57,082 nt of DNA from contig JAFXDC010000029.1 of the NCBI GenBank assembly GCA_017516345.1, forward strand, positions 1-57,082, read 5' to 3'. The notes under the pieces are model-generated. The model was given only the letters and a program-made list of their open reading frames with translations. It was not told the DNA's origin and did not search any database. The stretch comes from Clostridia bacterium (lineage in GTDB: Bacteria > Bacillota > Clostridia > Christensenellales > QALW01). Below, piece by piece: positions 35,253-42,629 of the stretch. The translations under genes were made by a program, and so were the position numbers. Numbering within the stretch: the stretch's first letter is position 1; the number at the start of each line of letters is the position of its first letter.

Positions 35253-36989
35253 TTATCCTTGCCAATGCATATCCACTACCGAGATGTCATTGCCGTTTAC
35301 AGACGTTATTTTAATTGTTTTGCCGGGGTAGGTAAATTGCTCGTTCAACGCCGCGTTTTTATCCCCTGCCCATTTTACCGCCTCAAGAGTCTTGGGCTTT
35401 CTTGCTACGTGGTTTGCATTCCAGCAGATAAGCTTCTTAGCACCCTTTTCGTATAGAGCCTTAGCGCAATTAAGGAAGTACTTGGCATCCTTATTCTGCC
35501 AGGGAAGCGCGGCGTAGAAATCCATGCAGTATTTATCACTTAAGGACAAGAACTGCTCTAAGCCATTGGTAACGAATTCCGGATGGTCTCCGAAATAGCG
35601 CTTTATAACGTAGTCGTTCTTTTTCTTTTCTACGTATTTATCAAGATCTATAAGACCGTCAGAGCCGAGACATCCATCAAGATCCTCCCAATAATCCATA
35701 AGTCCTTGGGAGAAATTATCTATAAGCCCCTCGCGACAAAGCCTTTCAAGATCAAGTCCAAGTATCTCGCTCTTCTTTGGAGTTATTAAGGTGATGATAT
35801 TTATTTTATAAGGGGCATGATCTGCCTTTTGTGCCTTTTTATCAAGCGCCTGTTTTAACTCTTTTACAAATGCAGTAACGATGTCTGAAGCCACCGCAAA
35901 CCATCTGGGGTCGCTCATGGGAAGTAATCTGCCGTCCACACCAAAGCGCTTTTGTATCTCGTCAAGCACAGGCTGCTCAAAGGCACAGGAGAAGGGCAAG
36001 CGGTGGAAGAACAGGCTTACGCCGTCAAAATAATCGGGTGTCAAGCTCGTTATTCTCTCTATCATTGCGGCGCGTGCCTCGGGGTAAGCATAAGAGAGCA
36101 TGGGGAGTCTTGTGCCATCACGCATTACCATTTGACATTTTGGATGCTTCTTTGCAACCTCACTATCCCAACAGCTCGATATTTGAGGAGCCATATATCC
36201 GCCTATTGCCATTCTGAAGCCACTGTAAACGGTCATACCCATATCGCTTGCTTGGCCGTAGGTCTTTTCAAGTATCTCTTCTCTCTTATTAAGATACTTT
36301 ATTTGTGCCTTCGCCTGGTCCTTTGTCCACAGATAATAGGTAAGCCTTTCCTTGCCATCCTTAGGATTGGAGTCGTCAAAGTCAGTCTCATAAATAAGCA
36401 TATCACCGTTACCGTGCCCAAGCATTTTCAGCCTTCCAAGGTAATCCTCTACGGTATGGTAATCGCATTCCTTGATATGATCGTTATCAAAATGATACTG
36501 AATGCTTTTCTGCTTGCCGCTGTTTTTATATTGCTCCGCCTCTTGAGAAGTCATTTTTTCCAGCCTTACGTAATAAACGGCGGCGCCGAAGTGACGGGAG
36601 ATATCCTCGTGCGGCTTGTTTATTATAAGATCCTTACCGGTAAGATCCATACACTTAAAGAGCACCTCCTGAGCCTTTTCGTAAGGTGCCCAATATCCCC
36701 AAAGCTCCTCGGGCTCAAGCGCGGTCTTACCTTCGCCCGGTATCTCAAGTTCAAGGGCTGTGGCCTGCGCTACGTTGCCTGCGCAGATAAACACCCTGTG
36801 CCAGCCCTCAACGCCCAGCTTTAACGTGATGGGCTCAGGATAGGAATCCTCACCGGCAATAAGCATGGTTCCCTTTATGTCCCCTGCCTCATACTCCATA
36901 GGCTGCCAAAGATCCTTGGTAGCGATAGTACCGTCGCCAAGCGCGCCTTGCGCGATCTTATCAAGATGACTGAAAATGATCTGCTTCAT
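35253..36989 (-). CDS. Putative glycoside-hydrolase-like TIM-barrel protein, unknown substrate
   Basis: The 578-residue protein has no signal peptide. Residues 1-160 look like a beta-sandwich (EPITLKLGVEGWHRVFICAGN). The central part resembles family-10-like (GHL10/PF02638-type) barrels: PMLSYAYPEARAAMIERIT, YFDGVSLFFHRLPF and DEIQKRFGVDGRLL in outline, followed by NIITLITPKK and LICWNANHVARKP. Candidate acid residues are present, but I cannot assign a catalytic pair. GGAGAG precedes the ATG and a strong promoter lies upstream. It is monocistronic. A role in sugar metabolism is inference only. Confidence 0.6.
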   Translation of the reverse strand: MKQIIFSHLDKIAQGALGDGTIATKDLWQPMEYEAGDIKGTMLIAGEDSYPEPITLKLGVEGWHRVFICAGNVAQATALELEIPGEGKTALEPEELWGYWAPYEKAQEVLFKCMDLTGKDLIINKPHEDISRHFGAAVYYVRLEKMTSQEAEQYKNSGKQKSIQYHFDNDHIKECDYHTVEDYLGRLKMLGHGNGDMLIYETDFDDSNPKDGKERLTYYLWTKDQAKAQIKYLNKREEILEKTYGQASDMGMTVYSGFRMAIGGYMAPQISSCWDSEVAKKHPKCQMVMRDGTRLPMLSYAYPEARAAMIERITSLTPDYFDGVSLFFHRLPFSCAFEQPVLDEIQKRFGVDGRLLPMSDPRWFAVASDIVTAFVKELKQALDKKAQKADHAPYKINIITLITPKKSEILGLDLERLCREGLIDNFSQGLMDYWEDLDGCLGSDGLIDLDKYVEKKKNDYVIKRYFGDHPEFVTNGLEQFLSLSDKYCMDFYAALPWQNKDAKYFLNCAKALYEKGAKKLICWNANHVARKPKTLEAVKWAGDKNAALNEQFTYPGKTIKITSVNGNDISVVDMHWQG

Positions 36990-37030
36990 AATCTTCTCTC
37001 CTATTAATAATATCGGTATTTCTTATCATT

Positions 37031-37059
37031 ATTCTACACTAACGCAAAATCCAAGTCAA
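37031..37059 (-). promoter_or_regulatory. Promoter of the glycoside-hydrolase-like gene
   Basis: On the minus strand TTGACT (37054-37059), a 17-base spacer and TAGAAT (37031-37036). Confidence 0.75.
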
Positions 37060-37153
37060 TAATATTTACATAAATCCATTGTATAATTTAAACGGTATCA
37101 TACCCATCATTCAACAATTATCTCCCAATTGCTCCCCCTACGTCTGTTGATAT

Positions 37154-37197
37154 GTGTTTTTCCGCAAAAAACACGAACTATTTTTAATCTAAATAGT
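37154..37197. repeat. Two inverted repeats upstream of the CofE-like promoter
   Basis: GTGTTTTT/AAAAACAC (37154-37161 and 37167-37174) and ACTATTT-N7-AAATAGT (37177-37183 and 37191-37197) lie 20-60 bases before the -35 of the CofE-like gene. They may be operators, or a weak terminator-like structure. The rest of the 329-base gap is AT-rich with only the two promoters. Confidence 0.4.
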
Positions 37198-37217
37198 AAT
37201 TTTACTGCAATTTTTTG

Positions 37218-37246
37218 TTGTTAAAAAAACTGATTAGTGTTAAAAT
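37218..37246 (+). promoter_or_regulatory. Promoter of the CofE-like gene
   Basis: TTGTTA (37218-37223), a 17-base spacer and TAAAAT (37241-37246). Confidence 0.6.
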
Positions 37247-37318
37247 TAGGAGTCGGGGGATTTTATACGTTTCCGCATTTTAATGAGGAAAAATCTCAGT
37301 ATAAAATCAGTATATATT

Positions 37319-38518
37319 ATGGCAATAAAAGAAAGAAGAGTAGGCACGGTATCAAGAGGTATCCGTTGCCCCATTATCCGTCAAGGAGACGACCTTGCAA
37401 AAATAGTATCAGAAAGCGTTTTGGAGGCTGCACAAATAGAAGGATTCGAGCTTAACGATAAAGACGTTATCTCCATTACCGAATCCATAGTAGCGCGCTC
37501 TCAGGGCAACTACGTTACGGTTGACGATATTGCCGCAGACGTTCGCACAAAGCTCGGCGGCGGTACTGTAGGAGTTATTTTCCCCATTCTTTCCCGCAAC
37601 CGTTTTGCAATTTGTCTTCGCGGTATTGCACGAGGCGCAAAAAAGATAGTGCTTATGCTCAGCTACCCCTCCGACGAGGTGGGAAATGCTCTGATAAGCC
37701 TTGATATGGTGGATCAGGCCGGTGTAAATCCCTACTCCGACGTTCTTTCACTTGAGAAATATCGCGAGCTTTTCGGCTTTGTTAAGCACGAGTTCACCGG
37801 AATAGATTACGTTGAATATTACGGCAATCTAATTAAAGAGGAGGGCGCAGAGGTAGAGATAGTATTTGCCAACCAGGCAAAGGCCATCCTTAACTACACC
37901 GACTGTGTTCTTGCTTGTGACATTCACAGCCGCGCACGCACCAAGCGTATCCTTAAGGCTGCAGGCGCAAGGGTTGTTTGCACGCTTGATGATATTATGA
38001 ACGCCCCTATCGGAAACAGCGGATGCAATGAAAAATACGGTCTGTTAGGAAGCAATAAATCCACCGAGGATACCGTTAAGCTGTTCCCTCGCGAATGCAA
38101 GCAGCTCGTGCTTGATATTCAGGAAAACATCTTTAAGGCATGCGGCAAGCACGTAGAGGTAATGGTTTACGGTGACGGTGCATTTAAGGATCCTCAGGGC
38201 AAGATATGGGAGCTTGCAGACCCCGTAGTCTCCCCCGCCTTCACCGACGGACTTATCGGCACTCCCAACGAGCTTAAGCTCAAGTATCTTGCAGACAACG
38301 ATTTTAAGGATCTTTCGGGTGATGAGCTTAAAAAGGCCATATCCGACAGCATTCGCTCTAAGAGCGGTAGCCTTGTAGGAAACATGGCTTCACAGGGAAC
38401 CACTCCGCGTCAGCTTACCGATCTTATCGGTTCACTTTGCGACCTTACCAGCGGCTCCGGCGACAAGGGAACTCCCGTAGTGCTCGTTCAGGGATATTTT
38501 GACAATTATACAAACTAA
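37319..38518 (+). CDS. CofE-like (coenzyme F420-0:L-glutamate ligase family) protein
   Basis: The protein of about 399 residues starts in family style, RRVGTVSRGIRCPIIRQGDDLA, followed by VISITESIVARSQGN, RNRFAICLRGIARGAKKIVLMLSYPSDEVGN and VMVYGDGAFKDP. CofE adds glutamates to F420-0 in methanogens and actinobacteria. Clostridial homologues exist without F420 synthesis, so the substrate here is unknown. Neither the ATG at 37319 nor the in-frame ATG at 37283 has a clear ribosome site; 37319 fits the family's N-terminus better. It lies 19 bp upstream of guaA and is probably co-transcribed. Confidence 0.78.
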   Translation: MAIKERRVGTVSRGIRCPIIRQGDDLAKIVSESVLEAAQIEGFELNDKDVISITESIVARSQGNYVTVDDIAADVRTKLGGGTVGVIFPILSRNRFAICLRGIARGAKKIVLMLSYPSDEVGNALISLDMVDQAGVNPYSDVLSLEKYRELFGFVKHEFTGIDYVEYYGNLIKEEGAEVEIVFANQAKAILNYTDCVLACDIHSRARTKRILKAAGARVVCTLDDIMNAPIGNSGCNEKYGLLGSNKSTEDTVKLFPRECKQLVLDIQENIFKACGKHVEVMVYGDGAFKDPQGKIWELADPVVSPAFTDGLIGTPNELKLKYLADNDFKDLSGDELKKAISDSIRSKSGSLVGNMASQGTTPRQLTDLIGSLCDLTSGSGDKGTPVVLVQGYFDNYTN

Positions 38519-38537
38519 TATAACGGAGGAATTTATT

Positions 38538-39518
38538 ATGCAAAACAATAAGCGTCCAGATTCTATGAAAAGAATTACAAATTTTGAGCTTGCCAATGCT
38601 TTTATTGACGAGCAGGTGGCCATCGTACGTGAACAGGTCGGTGACAAAAAGGTATTGCTTGCTCTTTCGGGCGGTGTAGATTCTTCCGTTGTTGCCGCAC
38701 TTTTGATCAAAGCCATCGGCAAACAACTCGTATGTGTACACGTAAACCACGGCCTTATGCGCAAGGGCGAAAGCGAGCAGGTAATTGAGGTCTTCGGCAA
38801 GGAGCTTGACACCAACCTTATTTACATTGACGCTACCGACCGCTTCCTTGGTCTTCTTGAGGGAGTATCCGCACCTGAGCAGAAGCGCAAGATAATAGGT
38901 AATGAATTCATTAATGTATTTGATGAAGAAGCAAGAAAGCTTGAAGGTATCTCCTTCCTTGCACAGGGAACCATTTATCCCGACATTATTGAATCCGACG
39001 GTGTAAAGGCGCACCACAACGTTGGCGGTTTACCCGAGGATATGCAGTTTGAGCTTGTAGAGCCCATCAAGCTCCTTTACAAGGATGAGGTTCGTGTTGT
39101 CGGTGAGGCTCTTGGTCTTCCCCACGCCATGGTTTACCGTCAGCCATTCCCCGGCCCCGGACTTGGTGTTCGTTGCCTGGGTGCCATCACCCGCGACCGT
39201 CTGCACGCCTTAAGAGAGGCAGACGCCATCCTTCGCGAGGAATTTGATAACTGCGGTCTTGCCGAAAAGGTATGGCAGTATTTCATCGCCATTCCCGACG
39301 TTAAGAGCGTTGGCGTACGCGATTCCAAGCGTTATGAGGGTTGGCCTGCAATAATCCGTGCGGTAAACACCACCGACGCCATGAGTGCCACCATAGAGGA
39401 GATCCCCTATGCAGTGCTTCACAAGATAACCGCCCGCATCACCGCCGAGGTAGATGGCATTAACCGCGTTTTGTATGATCTTACTCCTAAGCCTGTTGGC
39501 ACAATTGAGTGGGAGTGA
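38538..39518 (+). CDS. guaA: GMP synthetase ATP-pyrophosphatase subunit, lacking the glutaminase domain
   Basis: It converts XMP to GMP using ATP and an amino donor. The 326-residue protein contains the PP-loop LALSGGVDSSVVAALL, HVNHGLMRKGE, LAQGTIYPDIIES, the conserved PGPGLGVRCLGAITR region and the C-terminal dimerisation domain ending LTPKPVGTIEWE. The N-terminal class I glutamine amidotransferase domain (about 190 residues) of normal bacterial GuaA is missing. The start is fixed by CGGAGGAA before the ATG at 38538, and cofE-like ends 19 bp upstream. It must use free ammonia or a separate glutaminase subunit, as in archaea. Its 3' end is the likely target of the adjacent island. Confidence 0.92.
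   Translation: MQNNKRPDSMKRITNFELANAFIDEQVAIVREQVGDKKVLLALSGGVDSSVVAALLIKAIGKQLVCVHVNHGLMRKGESEQVIEVFGKELDTNLIYIDATDRFLGLLEGVSAPEQKRKIIGNEFINVFDEEARKLEGISFLAQGTIYPDIIESDGVKAHHNVGGLPEDMQFELVEPIKLLYKDEVRVVGEALGLPHAMVYRQPFPGPGLGVRCLGAITRDRLHALREADAILREEFDNCGLAEKVWQYFIAIPDVKSVGVRDSKRYEGWPAIIRAVNTTDAMSATIEEIPYAVLHKITARITAEVDGINRVLYDLTPKPVGTIEWE
39507..39518 (+). repeat. Direct repeat, left copy (last 12 bases of guaA), att-like
   Basis: GAGTGGGAGTGA encodes the guaA C-terminus Glu-Trp-Glu-stop. The same 12 bases recur at 41105-41116. Both copies are followed by a hairpin and AACTATGAT, as expected for attachment-site copies or duplicated ends. Confidence 0.7.
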
Positions 39519-39770
39519 GTTTTGCGCAGCAAAACTCAACTATGATTGCCTGCGGCAAGTTATCAGTTATGATACGCTTCGCGTAGTTATGATGTGCCTT
39601 CGGCACAGTTTGAAGTTACAAGGCAATCATATTATAACGCTTGCGTAGCAAGCTCATAACATTTGGCGAAGCCAAATTCATAACTCTAAACTCATAACTT
39701 CTCCTTTCCCCTACGAAACGAGTTATCAGTTATGATCACCTTTGGCAAGTTATGATTGGCTTCGCCAAGT
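39517..39770. repeat. Array of small triloop hairpins between guaA and the four-helix-bundle gene
   Basis: At least seven short perfect hairpins, most with 3-base loops, are joined by AGTTATGAT-like linkers: GAGTTTTGC/GCAAAACTC (39517-39537), TTGCC/GGCAA (39546-39558), TACGC/GCGTA (39573-39585), TGTGCC/GGCACA (39593-39607), GCTTGC/GCAAGC (about 39640-39654), ATTTGGC/GCCAAAT (about 39661-39677) and TTGGC/GCCAA (about 39756-39768). Loops read TTC or TGC in one orientation and GAA or GTA in the other, with linkers reversed to TCATAAC, so units occur in both directions. Stem sequences differ but pairing is kept. The last unit ends 20 bases before the next gene's start. Confidence 0.85.
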
Positions 39771-39789
39771 TTATTTTAAGGAGCAACTT

Positions 39790-40140
39790 GTGTCAGAGAG
39801 CATTTTAAGAGATAAATCTAAAGCTTTTGCAAAAGAGATTGTTTTTCTTTGCAGAAGATTAAAACAGAATAATGTCGAAGGCGCTTTGATAAACCAACTG
39901 CTTCGTTGCGGCACTTCTATTGGAGCAAATATACACGAGGCACAGTACGCACAAGGAACAAAAGATTTCATTTCAAAATTCGAAATTGCCCTCAAGGAAT
40001 GTAACGAAAGTGAATATTGGCTAGAGCTTCTTTTGGGGGTAAACAGTCTGTCCCAACAAGACTTCAATCGATTTCAACACGACTGTATTGAATTGCGAAG
40101 AATGTTGGTTTCTACGGTTACCACACTCAAGAACAAATAA
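39790..40140 (+). CDS. Four-helix-bundle protein (S23/IVP family)
   Basis: The 116-residue protein starts at GTG 39790, with AAGGAG 6 bases upstream. It shows the family pattern: DKSKAFAKEIVFLCRRLK (helix 1), INQLLRCGTSIGANIHEAQYA (helix 2 with the conserved SIGANIxEA), FISKFEIALKECNESEYWLELL (helix 3) and a fourth helix LRRMLVSTVTTLKN. Relatives are encoded in 23S rRNA intervening sequences and resemble the Avd protein of diversity-generating retroelements. No reverse transcriptase is in view. The gene directly follows the hairpin array, so array and gene may form one element. Function unknown. Confidence 0.88.
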   Translation: MSESILRDKSKAFAKEIVFLCRRLKQNNVEGALINQLLRCGTSIGANIHEAQYAQGTKDFISKFEIALKECNESEYWLELLLGVNSLSQQDFNRFQHDCIELRRMLVSTVTTLKNK

Positions 40141-40268
40141 AAGGCTTTCGGGCATTTATGCAATTCAGGAAAATACTTCTACAACACTTTTGCAACGGGT
40201 TATGAGAAAAAGCGCAAAAAGGAATGGTTGCAAGTGGCTTAGAAATAGAGATTACTGGGGAGTTTATT

Positions 40269-40940
40269 ATGGCTGAACACAATGATTATAAGTATTCAGG
40301 AGTTAAATTAACTCCTGGTATATTCAGAGAACTACTAATAGAGCTTTTTGACGGAGCTCTATTTTCTAGACAAACTGCAATTACAACAATTTCAAAACAC
40401 CATATTCAACTTGGTGGAATAATTGAACAAGGCCGAGATCTCGTAGCTGTGTTTAAAGCGGCTACTCAAGCTATGCAAAAGCAAGAACTTGGACTGTTAA
40501 ATAAGGGATATGGTATGTGGGAGTTGCATTATATAAAAAATGAAACAAACATTATTGAAGACAATATATCTGAAGAAAAAATCAACTATGCAGTAGATGA
40601 AACTATAGGAACTGGAGATAATTCAGTATACGTGTATTATTATGATGCATATGTTGAATTGGCAAAATTAAAAGGATTAAGCACATGGGAATGCAAGGTT
40701 GGTCGAACAGACCGGGATCCAATCAACAGAGTCCTTGGTCAAGCAGGAACATGTTACCCTCAATTACCGCACATTGCCTTGATAATCAAGTGTGCTGATT
40801 CTTCAGTATTAGAAGCTGCCTTACATAATATACTCAAGATGCGTGGAAGATGGATTGCTGATACTCCTGGAACCGAGTGGTTTATGACAACGCCTCAGGA
40901 AATTAAGGATATTTATCTGAAAATTATGAATGAGGTTTAA
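40269..40940 (+). CDS. Winged-helix plus GIY-YIG nuclease-family protein
   Basis: The 223-residue protein starts at ATG 40269 after GGGGAG. Residues 15-90 resemble a winged-helix domain (LLIELFDGALFSRQTA, GGIIEQGRDLVAVFKAA, NKGYGMWELHY). Residues 118-205 form a GIY-YIG/T5orf172-like nuclease: VYVYYY replaces GIYxxY, CKVGRT provides the second strand, an Arg sits in DPINRVLGQ and a Glu in SVLEAALHNIL, ending GTEWF. Codon use is AT-richer (AGA, ATA, TTA) than in guaA or purC, suggesting transfer. A conserved 49-bp element follows the stop by 12 bases. DNA cleavage or homing/defence function is inferred. Confidence 0.75.
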   Translation: MAEHNDYKYSGVKLTPGIFRELLIELFDGALFSRQTAITTISKHHIQLGGIIEQGRDLVAVFKAATQAMQKQELGLLNKGYGMWELHYIKNETNIIEDNISEEKINYAVDETIGTGDNSVYVYYYDAYVELAKLKGLSTWECKVGRTDRDPINRVLGQAGTCYPQLPHIALIIKCADSSVLEAALHNILKMRGRWIADTPGTEWFMTTPQEIKDIYLKIMNEV

Positions 40941-40952
40941 CATTCTAAGCCC

Positions 40953-41001
40953 ACAACCACTCGACACAATTCCGCAGGCGATTTTGCAACTTTTTCTGCA
41001 A
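40953..41001 (+). repeat. Post-gene element, copy A
   Basis: 49 bases starting ACAACCACTCG and ending TCTGCAA, 12 bases after the GIY-YIG gene stop. It matches 41831-41879 at 42 of 49 positions without gaps. It contains TTGCA/TGCAA and GCAG/CTGC short inverted repeats. Confidence 0.8.
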
Positions 41002-41104
41002 CAAAAATTTTGAGAAATGGAATAATGGGTAGAAAATTAGTATCACAATTGCCGTTTTGGATAATATTTAGAGCATAAATAAGCTAAAGAACGTTCCTAA
41101 AAAA

Positions 41105-41160
41105 GAGTGGGAGTGATTTTGCAAAACAAAATCAACTATGATCACCTTTTGGCAAGTTAT
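41105..41160 (+). repeat. Second copy of the guaA 3' end with hairpin and linker
   Basis: GAGTGGGAGTGA (41105-41116) is followed by GATTTTG/CAAAATC (41115-41133), then AACTATGATCACC and GGCAAGTTATGATT. The first 12 bases repeat the guaA end. The hairpin sits where guaA has GAGTTTTGC/GCAAAACTC, with changed bases on both arms. The following 28 bases almost repeat 39729-39756. The gap 40941-41314 otherwise holds element A and no gene. Confidence 0.75.
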
Positions 41161-41314
41161 GATTAATCCAAAGATATGTTTAATGAGTCAATATATTGTA
41201 TCCACTCAAAAAGTACGCTGTTGTTGTGTAGTTTGTGGGTATAAGTGGTGGGCTTTATCTGGAAATTTACTAAAAGAAAGGGCTACCATATATGTGCAAG
41301 AAAGGGAGATACGC

Positions 41315-41824
41315 ATGAATGAGAGCGATGTATTCCTAAGAAAGATAGCTGAAATAGAAAAAGCACTGGAAGCAGAACTCTACAATTGTGCTTTGGCTTT
41401 AGCGCTGACACTTCCGGATATTTGTGGGAAAGTGGAATTCTCAAATATCGGTAACAAAAAGCGATATAAAGACTGGTTTTCGTCATATGCATTACCTTAC
41501 TTTACGGTAGAAGTAACAAAACTTCCATCGAAGGAAATTGTCGAATACACTTTGTTGTCAGCAGAAGAATGCTGGGCGTTACGATGTGCTTTTCTACATG
41601 CTGGCAATTATGATGTGGAATGTGTATCGCTCGCAAATGTTCATATCCACGCCCATAAAAGAGAGGGTGAAAACTATATCCACATGACACGAGATGCGCA
41701 ATCTGCTGACTGGGATGTAATTGAACTGTGTAAAAAACTTTGTTTAGCGGCTAGGGAGTATTACTTAAGCATAGAAGATAAAACGCGCTTTGACCTCAAC
41801 GAAGTGCGAATTGATACGTGGTGA
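41315..41824 (+). CDS. Accessory protein with an Rx4H motif, unknown function
   Basis: The 169-residue, largely helical protein begins MNESDVFLRKIAEIEKALEAEL. It contains LALALTLPDICG, a pattern seen in small accessory proteins of gut bacteria, and ECWALRCAFLHAGN, where R90-CAFL-H95 gives the Rx4H pattern of HEPN ribonucleases. The ATG at 41315 is chosen because AAGGGAGA precedes it. The upstream in-frame extension crosses the repeat copy and includes a Cys-rich stretch (RCCCVVCGYKWW) that looks like a remnant. Codon use is AT-rich compared with comEB. A toxin or defence role is inference only. Confidence 0.65.
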   Translation: MNESDVFLRKIAEIEKALEAELYNCALALALTLPDICGKVEFSNIGNKKRYKDWFSSYALPYFTVEVTKLPSKEIVEYTLLSAEECWALRCAFLHAGNYDVECVSLANVHIHAHKREGENYIHMTRDAQSADWDVIELCKKLCLAAREYYLSIEDKTRFDLNEVRIDTW

Positions 41825-41830
41825 TATCCA

Positions 41831-41879
41831 ACAACCGCTCGGCACTAATCCGCAGACGATTTTGCAACTTCCTCTGCAA
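41831..41879 (+). repeat. Post-gene element, copy B
   Basis: 49 bases starting ACAACCGCTCG and ending TCTGCAA, 6 bases after the Rx4H gene stop; partner of 40953-41001. The remaining gap to 42120 holds only the comEB promoter and AT-rich sequence. Confidence 0.8.
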
Positions 41880-41967
41880 TAAATAAAAATAACGGCAGAA
41901 GCTGTTAATTATGATAAATATGATAAAGAAAACACTAATAAAAAATCGCGTCAATTTTAGAAATCGG

Positions 41968-41996
41968 TTGTATTGAGAATTATTTTATGATATAAT
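41968..41996 (+). promoter_or_regulatory. Promoter of comEB and downstream genes
   Basis: TTGTAT (41968-41973), a 17-base spacer ending in TGA, and TATAAT (41991-41996). It gives a leader of about 118 bases with no recognised riboswitch. Confidence 0.7.
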
Positions 41997-42120
41997 ATGA
42001 TAAGTGATATATAATATGCCGTATTAAATCAATTTTGCAGTATTAAAAATATTCACGGATAGATATTTTTATATTTAAATTCATTTTTTGTCACTATTAT
42101 CTTTTAAAAGGAGCAGCGTT

Positions 42121-42609
42121 ATGAAACGAACAGATTACATAACCTGGGATGAATATTTTATGGGGGTTGCTCTGCTTGCGGCTATGAGGAGTAAGGATCC
42201 CAACACTCAGGTGGGAGCTTGCATTGTGGACGGCGAGAACCGCATACTGTCAACCGGCTATAACGGCTTCCCCAGTGGTTGCTCGGACGACGAGTTTCCC
42301 TGGGAGCGAGAGGGCGGCTTTTCCGAAACCAAGTATCCCTTTGTGGTCCATGCCGAGCTTAACGCCATTCTTAACGCGCGCGGTAAGAATCTGACCGATT
42401 CCAAAATATACGTTGCTCTCTTCCCCTGTCACGAATGCGCCAAGGCGATAATTCAATCCGGAATCAAGGAGATAATTTATTTATCCGACAAATATAAGGA
42501 TACCGAGTCCACCGTTGCATCAAAGCGTATGCTTGACCGTGCCGGCGTAAAATACACACAGTTGAGTATGGATAATAAGAAAATTATACTGAATTACGAT
42601 ATCACATAA
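42121..42609 (+). CDS. comEB: Deoxycytidylate deaminase (ComEB family)
   Basis: dCMP deaminase produces dUMP for thymidylate synthesis. The 162-residue protein has the zinc-deaminase signatures HAELNAILNA (His, catalytic Glu) and PCHECAKAI (two Cys). The N-terminal SKDPNTQVGACIVD and GYNGFPSGCSDD are typical of dCMP deaminases. AAAAGGAG precedes the ATG at 42121; an earlier in-frame start lacks a ribosome site. It lies 20 bp before the beta-propeller gene. The symbol follows the Bacillus homologue; competence function is not implied. Confidence 0.93.
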   Translation: MKRTDYITWDEYFMGVALLAAMRSKDPNTQVGACIVDGENRILSTGYNGFPSGCSDDEFPWEREGGFSETKYPFVVHAELNAILNARGKNLTDSKIYVALFPCHECAKAIIQSGIKEIIYLSDKYKDTESTVASKRMLDRAGVKYTQLSMDNKKIILNYDIT

Positions 42610-42629
42610 ATGTTTTAAGGAGATTCGCT

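Noticed and set aside
39517..39770. CRISPR array
   Set aside because: Units are short hairpins of different stem sequence without identical repeats or regular spacers, and no cas gene is present.
41138..41314. 5' extension of the Rx4H gene with a Cys-rich stretch (RCCCVVCGYKWW)
   Set aside because: It runs through the repeat copy, and a good ribosome site precedes the internal ATG at 41315; the Cys-rich part is treated as a possible remnant only.
39507..42120. Integrase, transposase or reverse transcriptase linked to the guaA island
   Set aside because: No frame in this stretch resembles any of them; the nearest genes are fully accounted for.
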